Counted from the stretch's first letter, positions 15,101 to 22,450 are shown. The stretch is DNA of 64,000 nt from an uncultured Prevotella sp. (GCA_946188165.1 CAMHTW010000009.1:1-64000); one strand, 5' to 3'. Notes: generated by a model not told the origin, from the sequence alone. Translations and numbers: made by a program.

Positions 15101-17341
15101 TTCTACCAATCTGATAATAATCTGTATAAGAACGCAGGCATTATTTTTTGCCCACACGCTCATGGTACATTTGGCGTTCAAGATAATGTCTGGGGAACAA
15201 GAAGCGGTATTTCAACGGCTTTACGTAGCAAAGGTTATTTAGAGATTGGTACTTTTATTGGAGGTGACAAACCATCTGGTGATATGAAGTTGTTTAATGA
15301 CAACCGACAGAACCTGATGGTGGCTACCAAAGCCTTTGGTATGGGTATAGACAAGCCAAACATCCGTTTTACGGTCAACTTTAACCATCCGTCATCGATA
15401 GAGAGTTATGTTCAAGAGGCAGGTCGTGCTGGCCGTGACCGTAAAAATGCCATATCATATATCTTATATGAACCTACGGAGTTTATACATCTAACCGCTG
15501 ACAAGATAAATGACATACGCTATTATATTGGAACAGAAAATGATCCCGTATGGCTTGAAAGGTATGTTACTAAATATGTTCTAATTCAGGATTTCCCAGA
15601 ATTATGCAGGCATAACAATGCAACAGAGGAACAAACAAATGCTCTGATTAATATCATTAGAACCCATGGATATCTAGAAAATGTCGATAAGAATATTGAC
15701 CTGTGGTTCCACAACAATTCTTTCCGAGGCCTTTATAAAGAGAAAGTAATCTTGTCGGAAATGACCGACCGCATTCTCAATGTAAAGCCAAGTTATGCTT
15801 TGGAGGTTCAAGGAAAGCTCAGAGAAGAAACTGGCAACAACGATGTTTGCCTGAGAGTAAATAGGACGAGAAACTCGATTACTATTTATTCTGAGGAAGA
15901 GAATAGGAATCGATATGGCTATGTTATACTAGACAACCTTCGTCCTACATATAATTATGTGGAATTTGATTTGAATACTTGTCAATATATCTCACAGAAG
16001 CTTGTAGAGATCTTGGAATCGTATGAAGATCATTCTGCTGCAGCATTGCTTCGACCGATTGAAGGCGTTGACGACATAACTGAAGGTATCTATAGCGCAA
16101 TGGCCCAGGCTGATGATGACGGATCTGTATTCGTCACAGTATCGTGGGAGAATCAAGTTCAGCAAGACCCAGAGGATTTTGAGCGGAATATAAAAGCTGA
16201 AATATCGCAAATTGCACAGTCTAAGGGCTGGAATGATATAAACGAGGATCGGTATGGTAAACTTGCTCTTAACAAGATAGGTGATTTTGAAGACCTGATT
16301 TCTAAAGTGGCGAAATGCTCTGGTGATACTAGGTGGCTTCGCTATCATGCTGACGAAGCAACATACAAGCGGCTACGTTTCCTGTTCTGTAAGAAGAGGG
16401 ATAAAGATGATACCGACAAGGCCATTTACCGAATGTGTTGTATTGGCTTGGTAGAGGATGTAACCATAGATTATCTATCTCAGACATACGAACTGAAAAT
16501 AAAGAATCGTACAGACGAGGAGTTTAAGCAGTATATGTTGAACTTCTTCCGTAAGTACTATTCATTGGAACAGGCACAAATGCGTGTAGAAAAAATCGAC
16601 GAACAAAGAGGTCGTAACTACCTTGACAAGTGTCTTGGATATTTAACGGGGTTCGTCTATGAAAATCTAGAAAAGAAGCGCTTCCGCGCTATTGAAGATA
16701 TGCGTATTGCCTGTGAAGACAGTATATCAGAAAGAGAAAGGACGCATAACGACACTTGGCTTAAGGAATTTATTCACCTCTATTTCAATTCAAAGTATGC
16801 CCGTATGGGTTATCAGGTGAATGGAAAAGACTATTCGTTAACTGAGGACACGGACCAGCAAGGTCGTGATGGATATGATGTAGTTAGGAAGTACATTGAC
16901 GTCATTAGCAACGATGGTTCCGGAAGCGAAATAGACAACGTTAAACACCTCTATGGTGCTACACTGCTATGTTTGAGAGCCCATCCTGATAATGCTGCTT
17001 TGCAGCTCTTGCTATCATACTGTATAACATTCTTGGGAACGGGAACCAATGAAACATTGAAATCAAATGCTTTTAACGGGTATGTTGATGGTTTTATGGC
17101 ACTCTATGACAAAGATGATGAAGAAGTATGGAAATATCTGGCTCACTTCAATGAATGCTTAGCCGCAAAAGTCCATCAAGATGATACTTACATAAAGGGA
17201 AACATTATAGAAAAAGGAGAGGATGCAGTAATGCTCTTTATACATGGTAAGAAGTTGGATGATATAACCAACAGATTTCTCAAAGACAATGTAAAAACAG
17301 ATAACATGACGAATTCAATCGATTCAGACAATACAATATAA
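12104..17341 (+). CDS. SAM-fold / Vsr-like nuclease / RecQ-like helicase giant protein
   Basis: This encodes 1745 residues. (1) Residues about 60-240 are a class I SAM fold with DWGCGQG (91-97) and an IEPS acidic loop. (2) Residues about 410-500 resemble the DUF559/Vsr-type endonuclease: D443 in RVDFALEI, E460-LDGKQYH, RDERRD and GGWDTYRID. (3) Residues about 710-1130 are a RecQ-family SF2 helicase with FRPGQLP, Walker A PTGGGKS (741-747), DEVH (846-849, DEVH rather than the usual DEAH), LTATAS, and motif VI QEAGRAGRD (from 1104). An insert of about 100 residues with CVITGYQPDKF and CPHAHGT separates the two RecA lobes. (4) About 600 C-terminal residues are unassigned. RecQ zinc and HRDC domains are not evident. 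It probably acts on DNA with the upstream nuclease-helicase. Confidence 0.83.
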   Translation: MPNFIDIFRHRGQISFTGMRNVAMSLLPTDKMKLDKLYNDLKRGTGILDDDDHLNMYLRSFGKMHKAKLDAAFNCIQNPSELFASSVEIYDWGCGQGTATVCLLDFLKAKRIAADIRSINLIEPSAAAVDRASKVISSYGSYAVNTVVKEFDSLNTEDITPSTFLKIHLFSNILDVDAFDLAKFIHFFQQSFTGDNYFICVGPYYSNNKRVDEFIAATDPDTMFAVVNKDRGGWQNDWTISLRVFFKKFQRIETVEDIRKRIEESHKKQQFFAGYILDSIEEEYKNTDIETETEGLYHSLSSFDVKSNFPLDNNIDCDSKLAVLANIISRGLPTKAPIYIEELFSKHFHISRRTEEGSSIRFSSNHAISKEDINDALHVIDPRFDIESYNGDMLESRFEKAFIERYLKGSGSEYLIQILEPQRPLSSIVNIPDRKFSKEQRVDFALEIPYGDSRTGFILELDGKQYHSNIFQRLRDERRDRMSLNGGWDTYRIDQIHNNDFIVNWEKEASASKFLTTLKKNYKRTLSGEWNKTLQIVLAPLAIARIERILVEAMMSATLDINTQEWNIVIIERDVPCAAIAIEDLKDKYMHLCKLSNCPAELPEIQLTIVSSDEFKDSPLHLDKITVCDIPSSTYDLCIDISMLLRDNIDALPLAVSAKAFYLIRSSHYQKRERTICSAENIQYPALVTKDGTGAYKNIKEREDVLTYFLRDIFRKPSFRPGQLPILSHTLADKTTIGLLPTGGGKSLTYQLSCLLQPGVSIIVDPLVSLMVDQVRGLRDARIDACECVHSGMDAKEKAKKLNLLQNGAALMVLLSPERYMMENFRDSLITMTEKNHIYFSYGVIDEVHCVSEWGHDFRPSYLHLGRNMINYMKTRSGRPLSIIGLTATASFDVLADVERELTLGGNLTIDSETIVRPESDTRPELTYRIINVTSDFDELRDPTENYILKATSDWDLQGVVAETKKQVLFSLLNDVPSDIQSLNEINASCVITGYQPDKFYQSDNNLYKNAGIIFCPHAHGTFGVQDNVWGTRSGISTALRSKGYLEIGTFIGGDKPSGDMKLFNDNRQNLMVATKAFGMGIDKPNIRFTVNFNHPSSIESYVQEAGRAGRDRKNAISYILYEPTEFIHLTADKINDIRYYIGTENDPVWLERYVTKYVLIQDFPELCRHNNATEEQTNALINIIRTHGYLENVDKNIDLWFHNNSFRGLYKEKVILSEMTDRILNVKPSYALEVQGKLREETGNNDVCLRVNRTRNSITIYSEEENRNRYGYVILDNLRPTYNYVEFDLNTCQYISQKLVEILESYEDHSAAALLRPIEGVDDITEGIYSAMAQADDDGSVFVTVSWENQVQQDPEDFERNIKAEISQIAQSKGWNDINEDRYGKLALNKIGDFEDLISKVAKCSGDTRWLRYHADEATYKRLRFLFCKKRDKDDTDKAIYRMCCIGLVEDVTIDYLSQTYELKIKNRTDEEFKQYMLNFFRKYYSLEQAQMRVEKIDEQRGRNYLDKCLGYLTGFVYENLEKKRFRAIEDMRIACEDSISERERTHNDTWLKEFIHLYFNSKYARMGYQVNGKDYSLTEDTDQQGRDGYDVVRKYIDVISNDGSGSEIDNVKHLYGATLLCLRAHPDNAALQLLLSYCITFLGTGTNETLKSNAFNGYVDGFMALYDKDDEEVWKYLAHFNECLAAKVHQDDTYIKGNIIEKGEDAVMLFIHGKKLDDITNRFLKDNVKTDNMTNSIDSDNTI

Positions 17342-17352
17342 AAAATATAGTT

Positions 17353-18228
17353 ATGGCACATGACATAAATTCTGCCTTAGAAAGGCTTGAGAAGAATTTA
17401 AGCGAACTTGATTCTGCTAGGTCGCAAGTAATGCAGTCAGTTAATGCAAGTAACGATCTTTTGAAGATGGTTACGCAATATGTGGCAGCGGTAAAGAAAC
17501 TAGCTGCCAGCCTTGAAGAATGGGAATCTTCTTTAAGCGGTAGAGAATCTGAGTTACATGGTGAATATGGGTCTGCAATAGCAAGTATAAAGCAGACTTG
17601 TACTGATATCATGTCTGCATTCAAAGTAGATGTCAATAAGGCTACATTGGACTTCAAGAAAGATACAGACAAAACACTAGAGAAGTTTACCGATCAGAAT
17701 GACAAACTTGCTGAAAGAGTTACTGAATTGGTTGCTTTGCGTGAACAAATCAAGAAAGCAACGGAAGAAATTGAAAGCGTAAAAAGCGCTCTTAAAGAGA
17801 TTTTGAAGGAGCTGAAAGACTCACAAGACGAGCAGGATGCCACTTTGGAAGATCTAAAAGCTAAAGTAACTGGTCTTAATGAAAAGATAGAGAACAGCAA
17901 AGTGGCTGTCTTGCAAGCCATAACACATTCCGAGCAGTCTCTTTTTGCCATTCTACATCAAACGAATGAAAAGATAGATGGCGTTAGCGGTAAAGCAGAT
18001 GCTCTGGCAAGTAATGTCGCCAGTTTGACGACCATATGTCAAAACATTGACACATTGGTTCAATCGTCTACAAACAGCATCACCTCAACAATTAATAAGT
18101 CTAAGGATGAAGTCATTAGCGCAATACAGGAATCTAAAGCAGAAACAATAAAAGCAACAAATATTAACCGCTGGCTGATTGTCGCGGGAATAATAATACT
18201 TGCCATTCTACAGATAGTTTTCAAATAG
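17353..18228 (+). CDS. Coiled-coil protein with C-terminal membrane anchor
   Basis: This encodes 291 residues. Nearly the whole protein is heptad-rich coiled coil (for example LEDLKAKVTGLNEKIENSKV), with few aromatics and no globular signature. It ends in one transmembrane segment, INRWLIVAGIIILAILQIVF, so the coil projects into the cytoplasm from a tail anchor. It starts 11 bp after the RecQ-like gene and closes the operon. Long coils with a membrane anchor occur in several anti-phage systems as sensors or scaffolds, which suggests this protein could recruit or gate the helicase pair at the membrane; that is inference. Alternative readings are a mobile-element structural protein or an effector that acts on the envelope. 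Confidence 0.75.
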   Translation: MAHDINSALERLEKNLSELDSARSQVMQSVNASNDLLKMVTQYVAAVKKLAASLEEWESSLSGRESELHGEYGSAIASIKQTCTDIMSAFKVDVNKATLDFKKDTDKTLEKFTDQNDKLAERVTELVALREQIKKATEEIESVKSALKEILKELKDSQDEQDATLEDLKAKVTGLNEKIENSKVAVLQAITHSEQSLFAILHQTNEKIDGVSGKADALASNVASLTTICQNIDTLVQSSTNSITSTINKSKDEVISAIQESKAETIKATNINRWLIVAGIIILAILQIVFK

Positions 18229-18252
18229 TATAAACTTTTTTGAATTTGTGAT

Positions 18253-18433
18253 ATGGAGTACGCCTATAAATATCCAAGACCAGCAGTAACGGCTGACTGC
18301 GTTGTGATGACTAAGGAAGCGGTGCCACAGGTACTGCTTATAGAGAGAGAGGCGCAGACCCATACAAAGGGTGTCGGGCATTTCCTGGCGGTTTCATGAA
18401 CATGGATGAGACGACGGAACAGTGCGCCATCAG
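18253..18433 (+). pseudogene. 5' fragment of a Nudix hydrolase gene
   Basis: It reads MEYAYKYPRPAVTADCVV, then VPQVLLIER, a typical Nudix N-terminus. A two-base insertion near 18345 shifts the frame, after which DPYKGCRAFPGGF and MNMDETTEQCAI continue. The sequence then runs into the junction module and loses the REL.EETG box. The matching 3' end is on the other side of the operon at 5914-6074. In an interrupted gene the 5' part would come first, so the order here (3' part, cargo, 5' part) implies recombination between two Nudix copies or insertion of a circular form. Confidence 0.78.
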
Positions 18434-18482
18434 TAGACAGCAGGGGCTGGCACCAGTCTCATGCTACCAGAACTAAAATGTT
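18432..18482 (+). repeat. Junction module copy C
   Basis: AGACAGCAGGGG, CTGGCACCAG, TCTCATGCTACCAG and AACTAAAATGTT match copies at 27-74 and 4511-4570. Fused directly to a Nudix 5' fragment, it may itself be a decayed RELQEETG coding segment, because the spacing of GCAG and ACTGG-like words fits. Confidence 0.6.
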
Positions 18483-18531
18483 CGCAAGGCTTGCGAATAT
18501 TTGGTGTTTTTGTGGAAATTGTGTAACTTTG
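18481..18531 (+). promoter_or_regulatory. ftsZ promoter with upstream palindrome
   Basis: TTCGCAAGGCTTGCGAA (18481-18497) is a perfect odd palindrome. Two bases later TTTG (18500-18503), a 20-bp spacer and TAACTTTG (18524-18531) form a full consensus promoter. The palindrome therefore sits where an operator or activator site would be expected. The leader to the start at 18557 is about 20 bases. Confidence 0.7.
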
Positions 18532-18556
18532 CAATCGTAATTGAAAAGACGAGAAA

Positions 18557-19855
18557 ATGGGTGAAGATACTATTTTAGACTTTGGTCCGGTAGAGGATAA
18601 GATGCAGGGCATCATCAAGGTGATTGGCGTTGGTGGTGGCGGGTGTAATGCCGTGCGCAACATGTATAACGACCAAATTCAGGGCGTGACGTATGCGGTA
18701 TGTAATACGGATAGTCAGTCGCTGTCGCGTTCGCCAGTACCAGTGAAGATTATGTTGGGACAGTCTGGCCTGGGTGCTGGGGCTAATCCGGAACTGGGCA
18801 AGAAGGAGGCGGAGGAGAATATAGCAGACATAGAGACACTGCTGAGCGATGGCACGAAGATGGTGTTCGTGACTGCTGGCATGGGTGGCGGTACTGGTAC
18901 TGGTGCTGCGCCCGTTGTGGCCAGCGTGGCTAAAAAGATGGGGATGCTGACGGTAGGTGTGGTGACGATACCATTCTACTTCGAGAAGAAACGCAAGATA
19001 ATTAAGGCGCTGAAAGGTGTGGACGAACTGCGGAAGAACGTTGATGCACTACTGATAGTGAACAACGAACGGTTGTGCGACGTTTATGCTGACTCGGAGC
19101 TGTCGGTGAAGGAGGCATTCCAAAGGGCAGACAACATTCTGATGGATGCGGTGAAGGGTATCTCGGAACTGATAACAATGCCCAGCGACGGGGGTATCAA
19201 GAGTGACTTCCGTGATGTGGAGACAACGATGAAGAATGGTGGTGGGGCTATCATGGCCATGGGACGGGCCAGCGGTGAGCATCGTGTAGAGCGGGCCATA
19301 CTGGATGCGTTGGACTCTCCACTGTTGTATGGTAACGATATTGGAAAGGCCAAGCGGATTCTGTTTAACATCTATTCGAGCGATACGCACCCCATCTTTG
19401 TGCGGGAACTGCAGGAGATTGATGATTTCTTTGACCAGTTGGATCCTAACATCGATGTGATTTGGGGTACGGCAACGGATGACACACTGGGTGAGGATGC
19501 CAAGGTGACGATACTGGCTACGGGGCTGGAGAACGAACTGCGTAGCGAACAGCATCAGGATATTCATCGTAACGAAGACGACTACTATGAGGACTTGATA
19601 CCGCAGTTGTATAAGCCTGCAAAGGTTGAGACCATGGGTAAGATGATTGGCAAGGAACAGGAGCTGGACTTCAAGGTGGAACAGGCGCAGGAACCGGAAC
19701 CTGCTGCCCCAGAGCCTGTGGTGGTGGAACAGCCTACAGTCACAGAGTCTGAGCCAGAACCCAAGGAAGAGCCTAAGCAAGAGCCTAAGCAGCAGACCAT
19801 AGTCGAGAAATGGAAGGGATGGTTGAATAGTCTGATGAAGGACGTGACGGAATGA
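18557..19855 (+). CDS. ftsZ: FtsZ-family tubulin GTPase, atypical
   Basis: This encodes 432 residues. FtsZ polymerises at midcell in a GTP-dependent way. GVGGGGCNAV and the tubulin signature GGGTGTG (110-116) are intact. In the T7 loop the two catalytic aspartates are kept (D217, D220 in KSDFRDV), but the usual Asn two residues before the first Asp is Lys (K215). A Pro/Glu-rich linker follows the core, and the protein ends in EKWKGWLNSLMKDVTE, which looks like an amphipathic helix rather than the conserved FtsA/ZipA-binding tail. The gene is not next to ftsA or ftsQ, has its own promoter, and lies directly beside the defence island. It may be a second FtsZ of the organism; a divergent sole copy cannot be excluded. 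It overlaps the next gene by 4 bases. Confidence 0.85.
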   Translation: MGEDTILDFGPVEDKMQGIIKVIGVGGGGCNAVRNMYNDQIQGVTYAVCNTDSQSLSRSPVPVKIMLGQSGLGAGANPELGKKEAEENIADIETLLSDGTKMVFVTAGMGGGTGTGAAPVVASVAKKMGMLTVGVVTIPFYFEKKRKIIKALKGVDELRKNVDALLIVNNERLCDVYADSELSVKEAFQRADNILMDAVKGISELITMPSDGGIKSDFRDVETTMKNGGGAIMAMGRASGEHRVERAILDALDSPLLYGNDIGKAKRILFNIYSSDTHPIFVRELQEIDDFFDQLDPNIDVIWGTATDDTLGEDAKVTILATGLENELRSEQHQDIHRNEDDYYEDLIPQLYKPAKVETMGKMIGKEQELDFKVEQAQEPEPAAPEPVVVEQPTVTESEPEPKEEPKQEPKQQTIVEKWKGWLNSLMKDVTE

Positions 19856-20505
19856 CGGATGGAACGCATCATACACCAGAGGAGATCGCTGAGCAGGTGA
19901 GGCAATTGACCGGACAGCTGCAGATGGCAGGTCGTAAGGACTTGCTGCTGAAGGCTATTGGTGCGCCGTTGCTGGAAGAGCTGCGCATCGAGGCGGCAAG
20001 GGCCAAGCTGAGCAGGCTGCTGATTACGAGGGACTATCGGTTCGTGCTGCTGGACTACGAGCATAAGGAGGTGGAGCTGCAGCCAGTGCACAAGGCGGTG
20101 TACCTGCTGTTTCTGGCGCATCCGGAGGGTATTGAGTTCAAGAGGTTAGGGGAGTATCGCGAGGAGCTGACACGGTACTACATGGCCACAGCGAAGCTGA
20201 TGGACAAGGAGAAAATCATGGAGGGTGTGGAACACTTGGTGAATCCGCTGGACAATGCCATCAACGAGAAGTGTTCGCGCATCAAGAAGGTGTTTCTGGA
20301 CATGATGGACGAGTATGCTGCCAGCTACTACATCATCAGCGGACATACGCAGAAGCACGTTGCAGGCTCGTCGCGCGTCTGGTATGAACGCCTGAAGGTG
20401 ATTACGCTGCCAAGGGAAATGGTGGTCAATGATAGTTTGGCAGGTATGATAGTTAAGAGAACGGAATTATTGCATTGCCGCGAGGAAGGCCTCAGCCCGC
20501 TCTAA
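19852..20505 (+). CDS. Unknown protein translationally coupled to ftsZ
   Basis: This encodes 217 residues and starts on ATGA overlapping the ftsZ stop, so it is almost certainly co-translated. The middle (VELQPVHKAVYLLFLAHPEG, then FKRLGEYREELTRYY) has the rhythm of a winged-helix domain such as the C-terminal DNA-binding part of OmpR-type regulators, but no receiver domain precedes it. The C-terminal third (SRIKKVFLDMMDEYAASYYI) is helical and ends with no membrane segment. A DNA-binding partner of the FtsZ-like protein is a reasonable but unproved reading. Its 3' end overlaps the convergent kdsB gene by 39 bases. Confidence 0.75.
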   Translation: MTDGTHHTPEEIAEQVRQLTGQLQMAGRKDLLLKAIGAPLLEELRIEAARAKLSRLLITRDYRFVLLDYEHKEVELQPVHKAVYLLFLAHPEGIEFKRLGEYREELTRYYMATAKLMDKEKIMEGVEHLVNPLDNAINEKCSRIKKVFLDMMDEYAASYYIISGHTQKHVAGSSRVWYERLKVITLPREMVVNDSLAGMIVKRTELLHCREEGLSPL

Positions 20506-21210
20506 ATCCTCGGGGGTGTCGATGCCTACCGTCTCGACATCGGTCAGTCCTACGCGGATGCGGTAGCCGTTTTCCAGCCAGCGGAGCTGTTCAAGGCTCT
20601 CGGCCTTCTCGAGGGGCGACTGGGGTAATTGCGTGACATCGCGTAACACCTCACGACGATAGGCGTAAAGACCAAGATGCTTGAGGTAGGGATAGTGCTC
20701 CAGCCATTCTGACTCTTCCTGGCCACGGACGTATGGGATGACGGAACGGCTGAAATACAGTGCGAAACCACGAAGGTCGCAGACTATCTTGGGTGAGTTG
20801 GGATTCTGGACGGCATCCATGGACTCGAAGCGTTTGCCCAAGGTACCGATCTGGGTGGTAGGGTCGTCGAACAGCTGCATCAGCGTCTGAAGCTGAGAGG
20901 CCTGCACAAACGGCTCGTCACCCTGGATGTTGATGATGACGTCGGCATCTGTTCCAATATGTTCGACGGCCTCCTGAATACGGTCGGTACCGCTCTTGTG
21001 GTCGGCACGCGTCATGATGGCGCGACCGTCAAACTGTTCTACGCATTGGAAGATGCGTTCGTCGTCGGTGGCCACGTAAGCCTCAGGAAGTACCGAGAGT
21101 GCTTGTTGATAGACACGCTGGATGACGGGCTGCCCACCTAACAGTGCCAGTGGCTTGCCTGGAAATCGTGTGGAGGCATAGCGGGCGGGAATGATAGCAA
21201 TGAATTTCAT
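20467..21210 (-). CDS. kdsB: 3-deoxy-manno-octulosonate cytidylyltransferase (CMP-KDO synthetase)
   Basis: This encodes 247 residues, the normal length of the family. KdsB activates KDO with CTP for attachment to lipid A in the cytoplasm. Motifs: IIPARYASTRFPGKPL at the N-terminus (CTP binding), ATDDERI, HKSGTDRIQEA and INIQGDEPFV, all in order. The C-terminus carries VDVETVGIDTPEDLERAE-type sequence usual for KdsB. On the minus strand TACCTTTGC just upstream of 21210 provides a -7 element. The gene converges on and overlaps the ftsZ-coupled gene. Its presence indicates an LPS-bearing outer membrane. Confidence 0.95.
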   Translation of the reverse strand: MKFIAIIPARYASTRFPGKPLALLGGQPVIQRVYQQALSVLPEAYVATDDERIFQCVEQFDGRAIMTRADHKSGTDRIQEAVEHIGTDADVIINIQGDEPFVQASQLQTLMQLFDDPTTQIGTLGKRFESMDAVQNPNSPKIVCDLRGFALYFSRSVIPYVRGQEESEWLEHYPYLKHLGLYAYRREVLRDVTQLPQSPLEKAESLEQLRWLENGYRIRVGLTDVETVGIDTPEDLERAEAFLAAMQ

Positions 21211-21334
21211 CGTCGTTTTTTTTTCTTAAATTTTCTGCAAAGGTACAAAATAAAGTGAAAAGTGGAAAGCGAAAAGTGAAAAATCTCTTTTTTTTTTCTA
21301 CCTTTGTCATGTTGAACAGAACAAAAAGAAATTC

Positions 21335-22450
21335 ATGAATATACGATATATATTAATAACCTTGTTGGCAACGAGTGCCATTTCCCTTCAGGCTCAGAAA
21401 ATTACGCTGGGTACCTACAAGATGAAGGACGGAGGTGAATACAAGGGTGAGATGCAGTCGGGCAAGCCCCACGGAAAAGGTCGTACGGTATGGAAGGACG
21501 GCGATGTCTTCGAAGGTGAATACGTCAAAGGCAAACGTCAGGGCTACGGTGTCTATACTTTCCTTGACGGCGAGAAATACGAAGGCGAATGGCTTCAGGA
21601 CCATCAGCACGGCAAGGGTACCTATTATTTTCAGAACAACAATCGCTATGTAGGTCTATGGTATCGTGACGACCAGGAAGGGCATGGTACCATGTATTAT
21701 TATAACGGCGACAAGTATGACGGCAACTGGCATCAGAACAAGCGTCACGGACATGGTCGCTATACGCATAAGGAAGGTGCCTGGTACGAAGGCGAATGGG
21801 CTAACGACATGAAGAACGGCAAGGGTGAGTTCGACTGGGGCGACGGTTCGAACTATATCGGTCAGTGGAAGGACAACAAGCGTTCTGGCAAGGGTACTTA
21901 CAACTATGCGTCTGGCGACGTCTATATTGGTCAGTGGGCAAACGATGTCCAGCATGGCAAAGGCATTTATAAGTTCCAGAACGGCGACACCTACGAGGGC
22001 GACTATGCCAATGGCGAGCGTACTGGTCAGGGCGTGTTCCGTTACGCCAATGGCGATAAATATACAGGACAGTTCCGTAACGGTGCCAAGCAGGGCCAGG
22101 GTATGCTTGTCTGGAAGAATGGCAATCAGTACCAGGGCGAATGGAAGCAAGACAAGCCTAACGGACGCGGTAAGCTGACAATGAAAAATGGCGACGTCTT
22201 CGATGGGCAGTTCCAGAACGGTCAGATACATGGCGAGGGTATAGCACGCTTTGCTGACGGTACGAAATTCAAGGGTCACTTCAAGCAGGGCAAGCGTCAT
22301 GGGCCTGCCATCGAGGAAGACAAGGAAGGCAAGCGCTTCGAGGGCAGCTATGTGGACGACCGTCGTGATGGCCGTTTCGTCGAGAAAGACCGCAATGGCA
22401 ATATCATTGCCCAAGGCAGCTACATTCGTGGCAAACGCCAGGTGGACTGA
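21335..22450 (+). CDS. Secreted MORN-repeat protein
   Basis: This encodes 371 residues. After a signal peptide (MNIRYILITLLATSAISLQA) the protein is almost wholly made of about fourteen MORN repeats, each near 23 residues, of the form YEGEWxxxxxHGKGxYxxxNGDx. MORN arrays form elongated beta sheets that bind lipids or scaffold proteins; export here points to the periplasm or outer membrane face. TACCTTTG about 35 bp upstream is a -7 element. The repeats near the end (GHFKQGKRHGPAIEEDKEG) are degenerate. A specific role is not known. Confidence 0.88.
   Translation: MNIRYILITLLATSAISLQAQKITLGTYKMKDGGEYKGEMQSGKPHGKGRTVWKDGDVFEGEYVKGKRQGYGVYTFLDGEKYEGEWLQDHQHGKGTYYFQNNNRYVGLWYRDDQEGHGTMYYYNGDKYDGNWHQNKRHGHGRYTHKEGAWYEGEWANDMKNGKGEFDWGDGSNYIGQWKDNKRSGKGTYNYASGDVYIGQWANDVQHGKGIYKFQNGDTYEGDYANGERTGQGVFRYANGDKYTGQFRNGAKQGQGMLVWKNGNQYQGEWKQDKPNGRGKLTMKNGDVFDGQFQNGQIHGEGIARFADGTKFKGHFKQGKRHGPAIEEDKEGKRFEGSYVDDRRDGRFVEKDRNGNIIAQGSYIRGKRQVD

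Noticed and set aside
6124..18228. Assignment of the operon to BREX, DISARM or Druantia
   Set aside because: None of PglX, PglZ, DrmA/DrmB or DruE-type signatures were seen.
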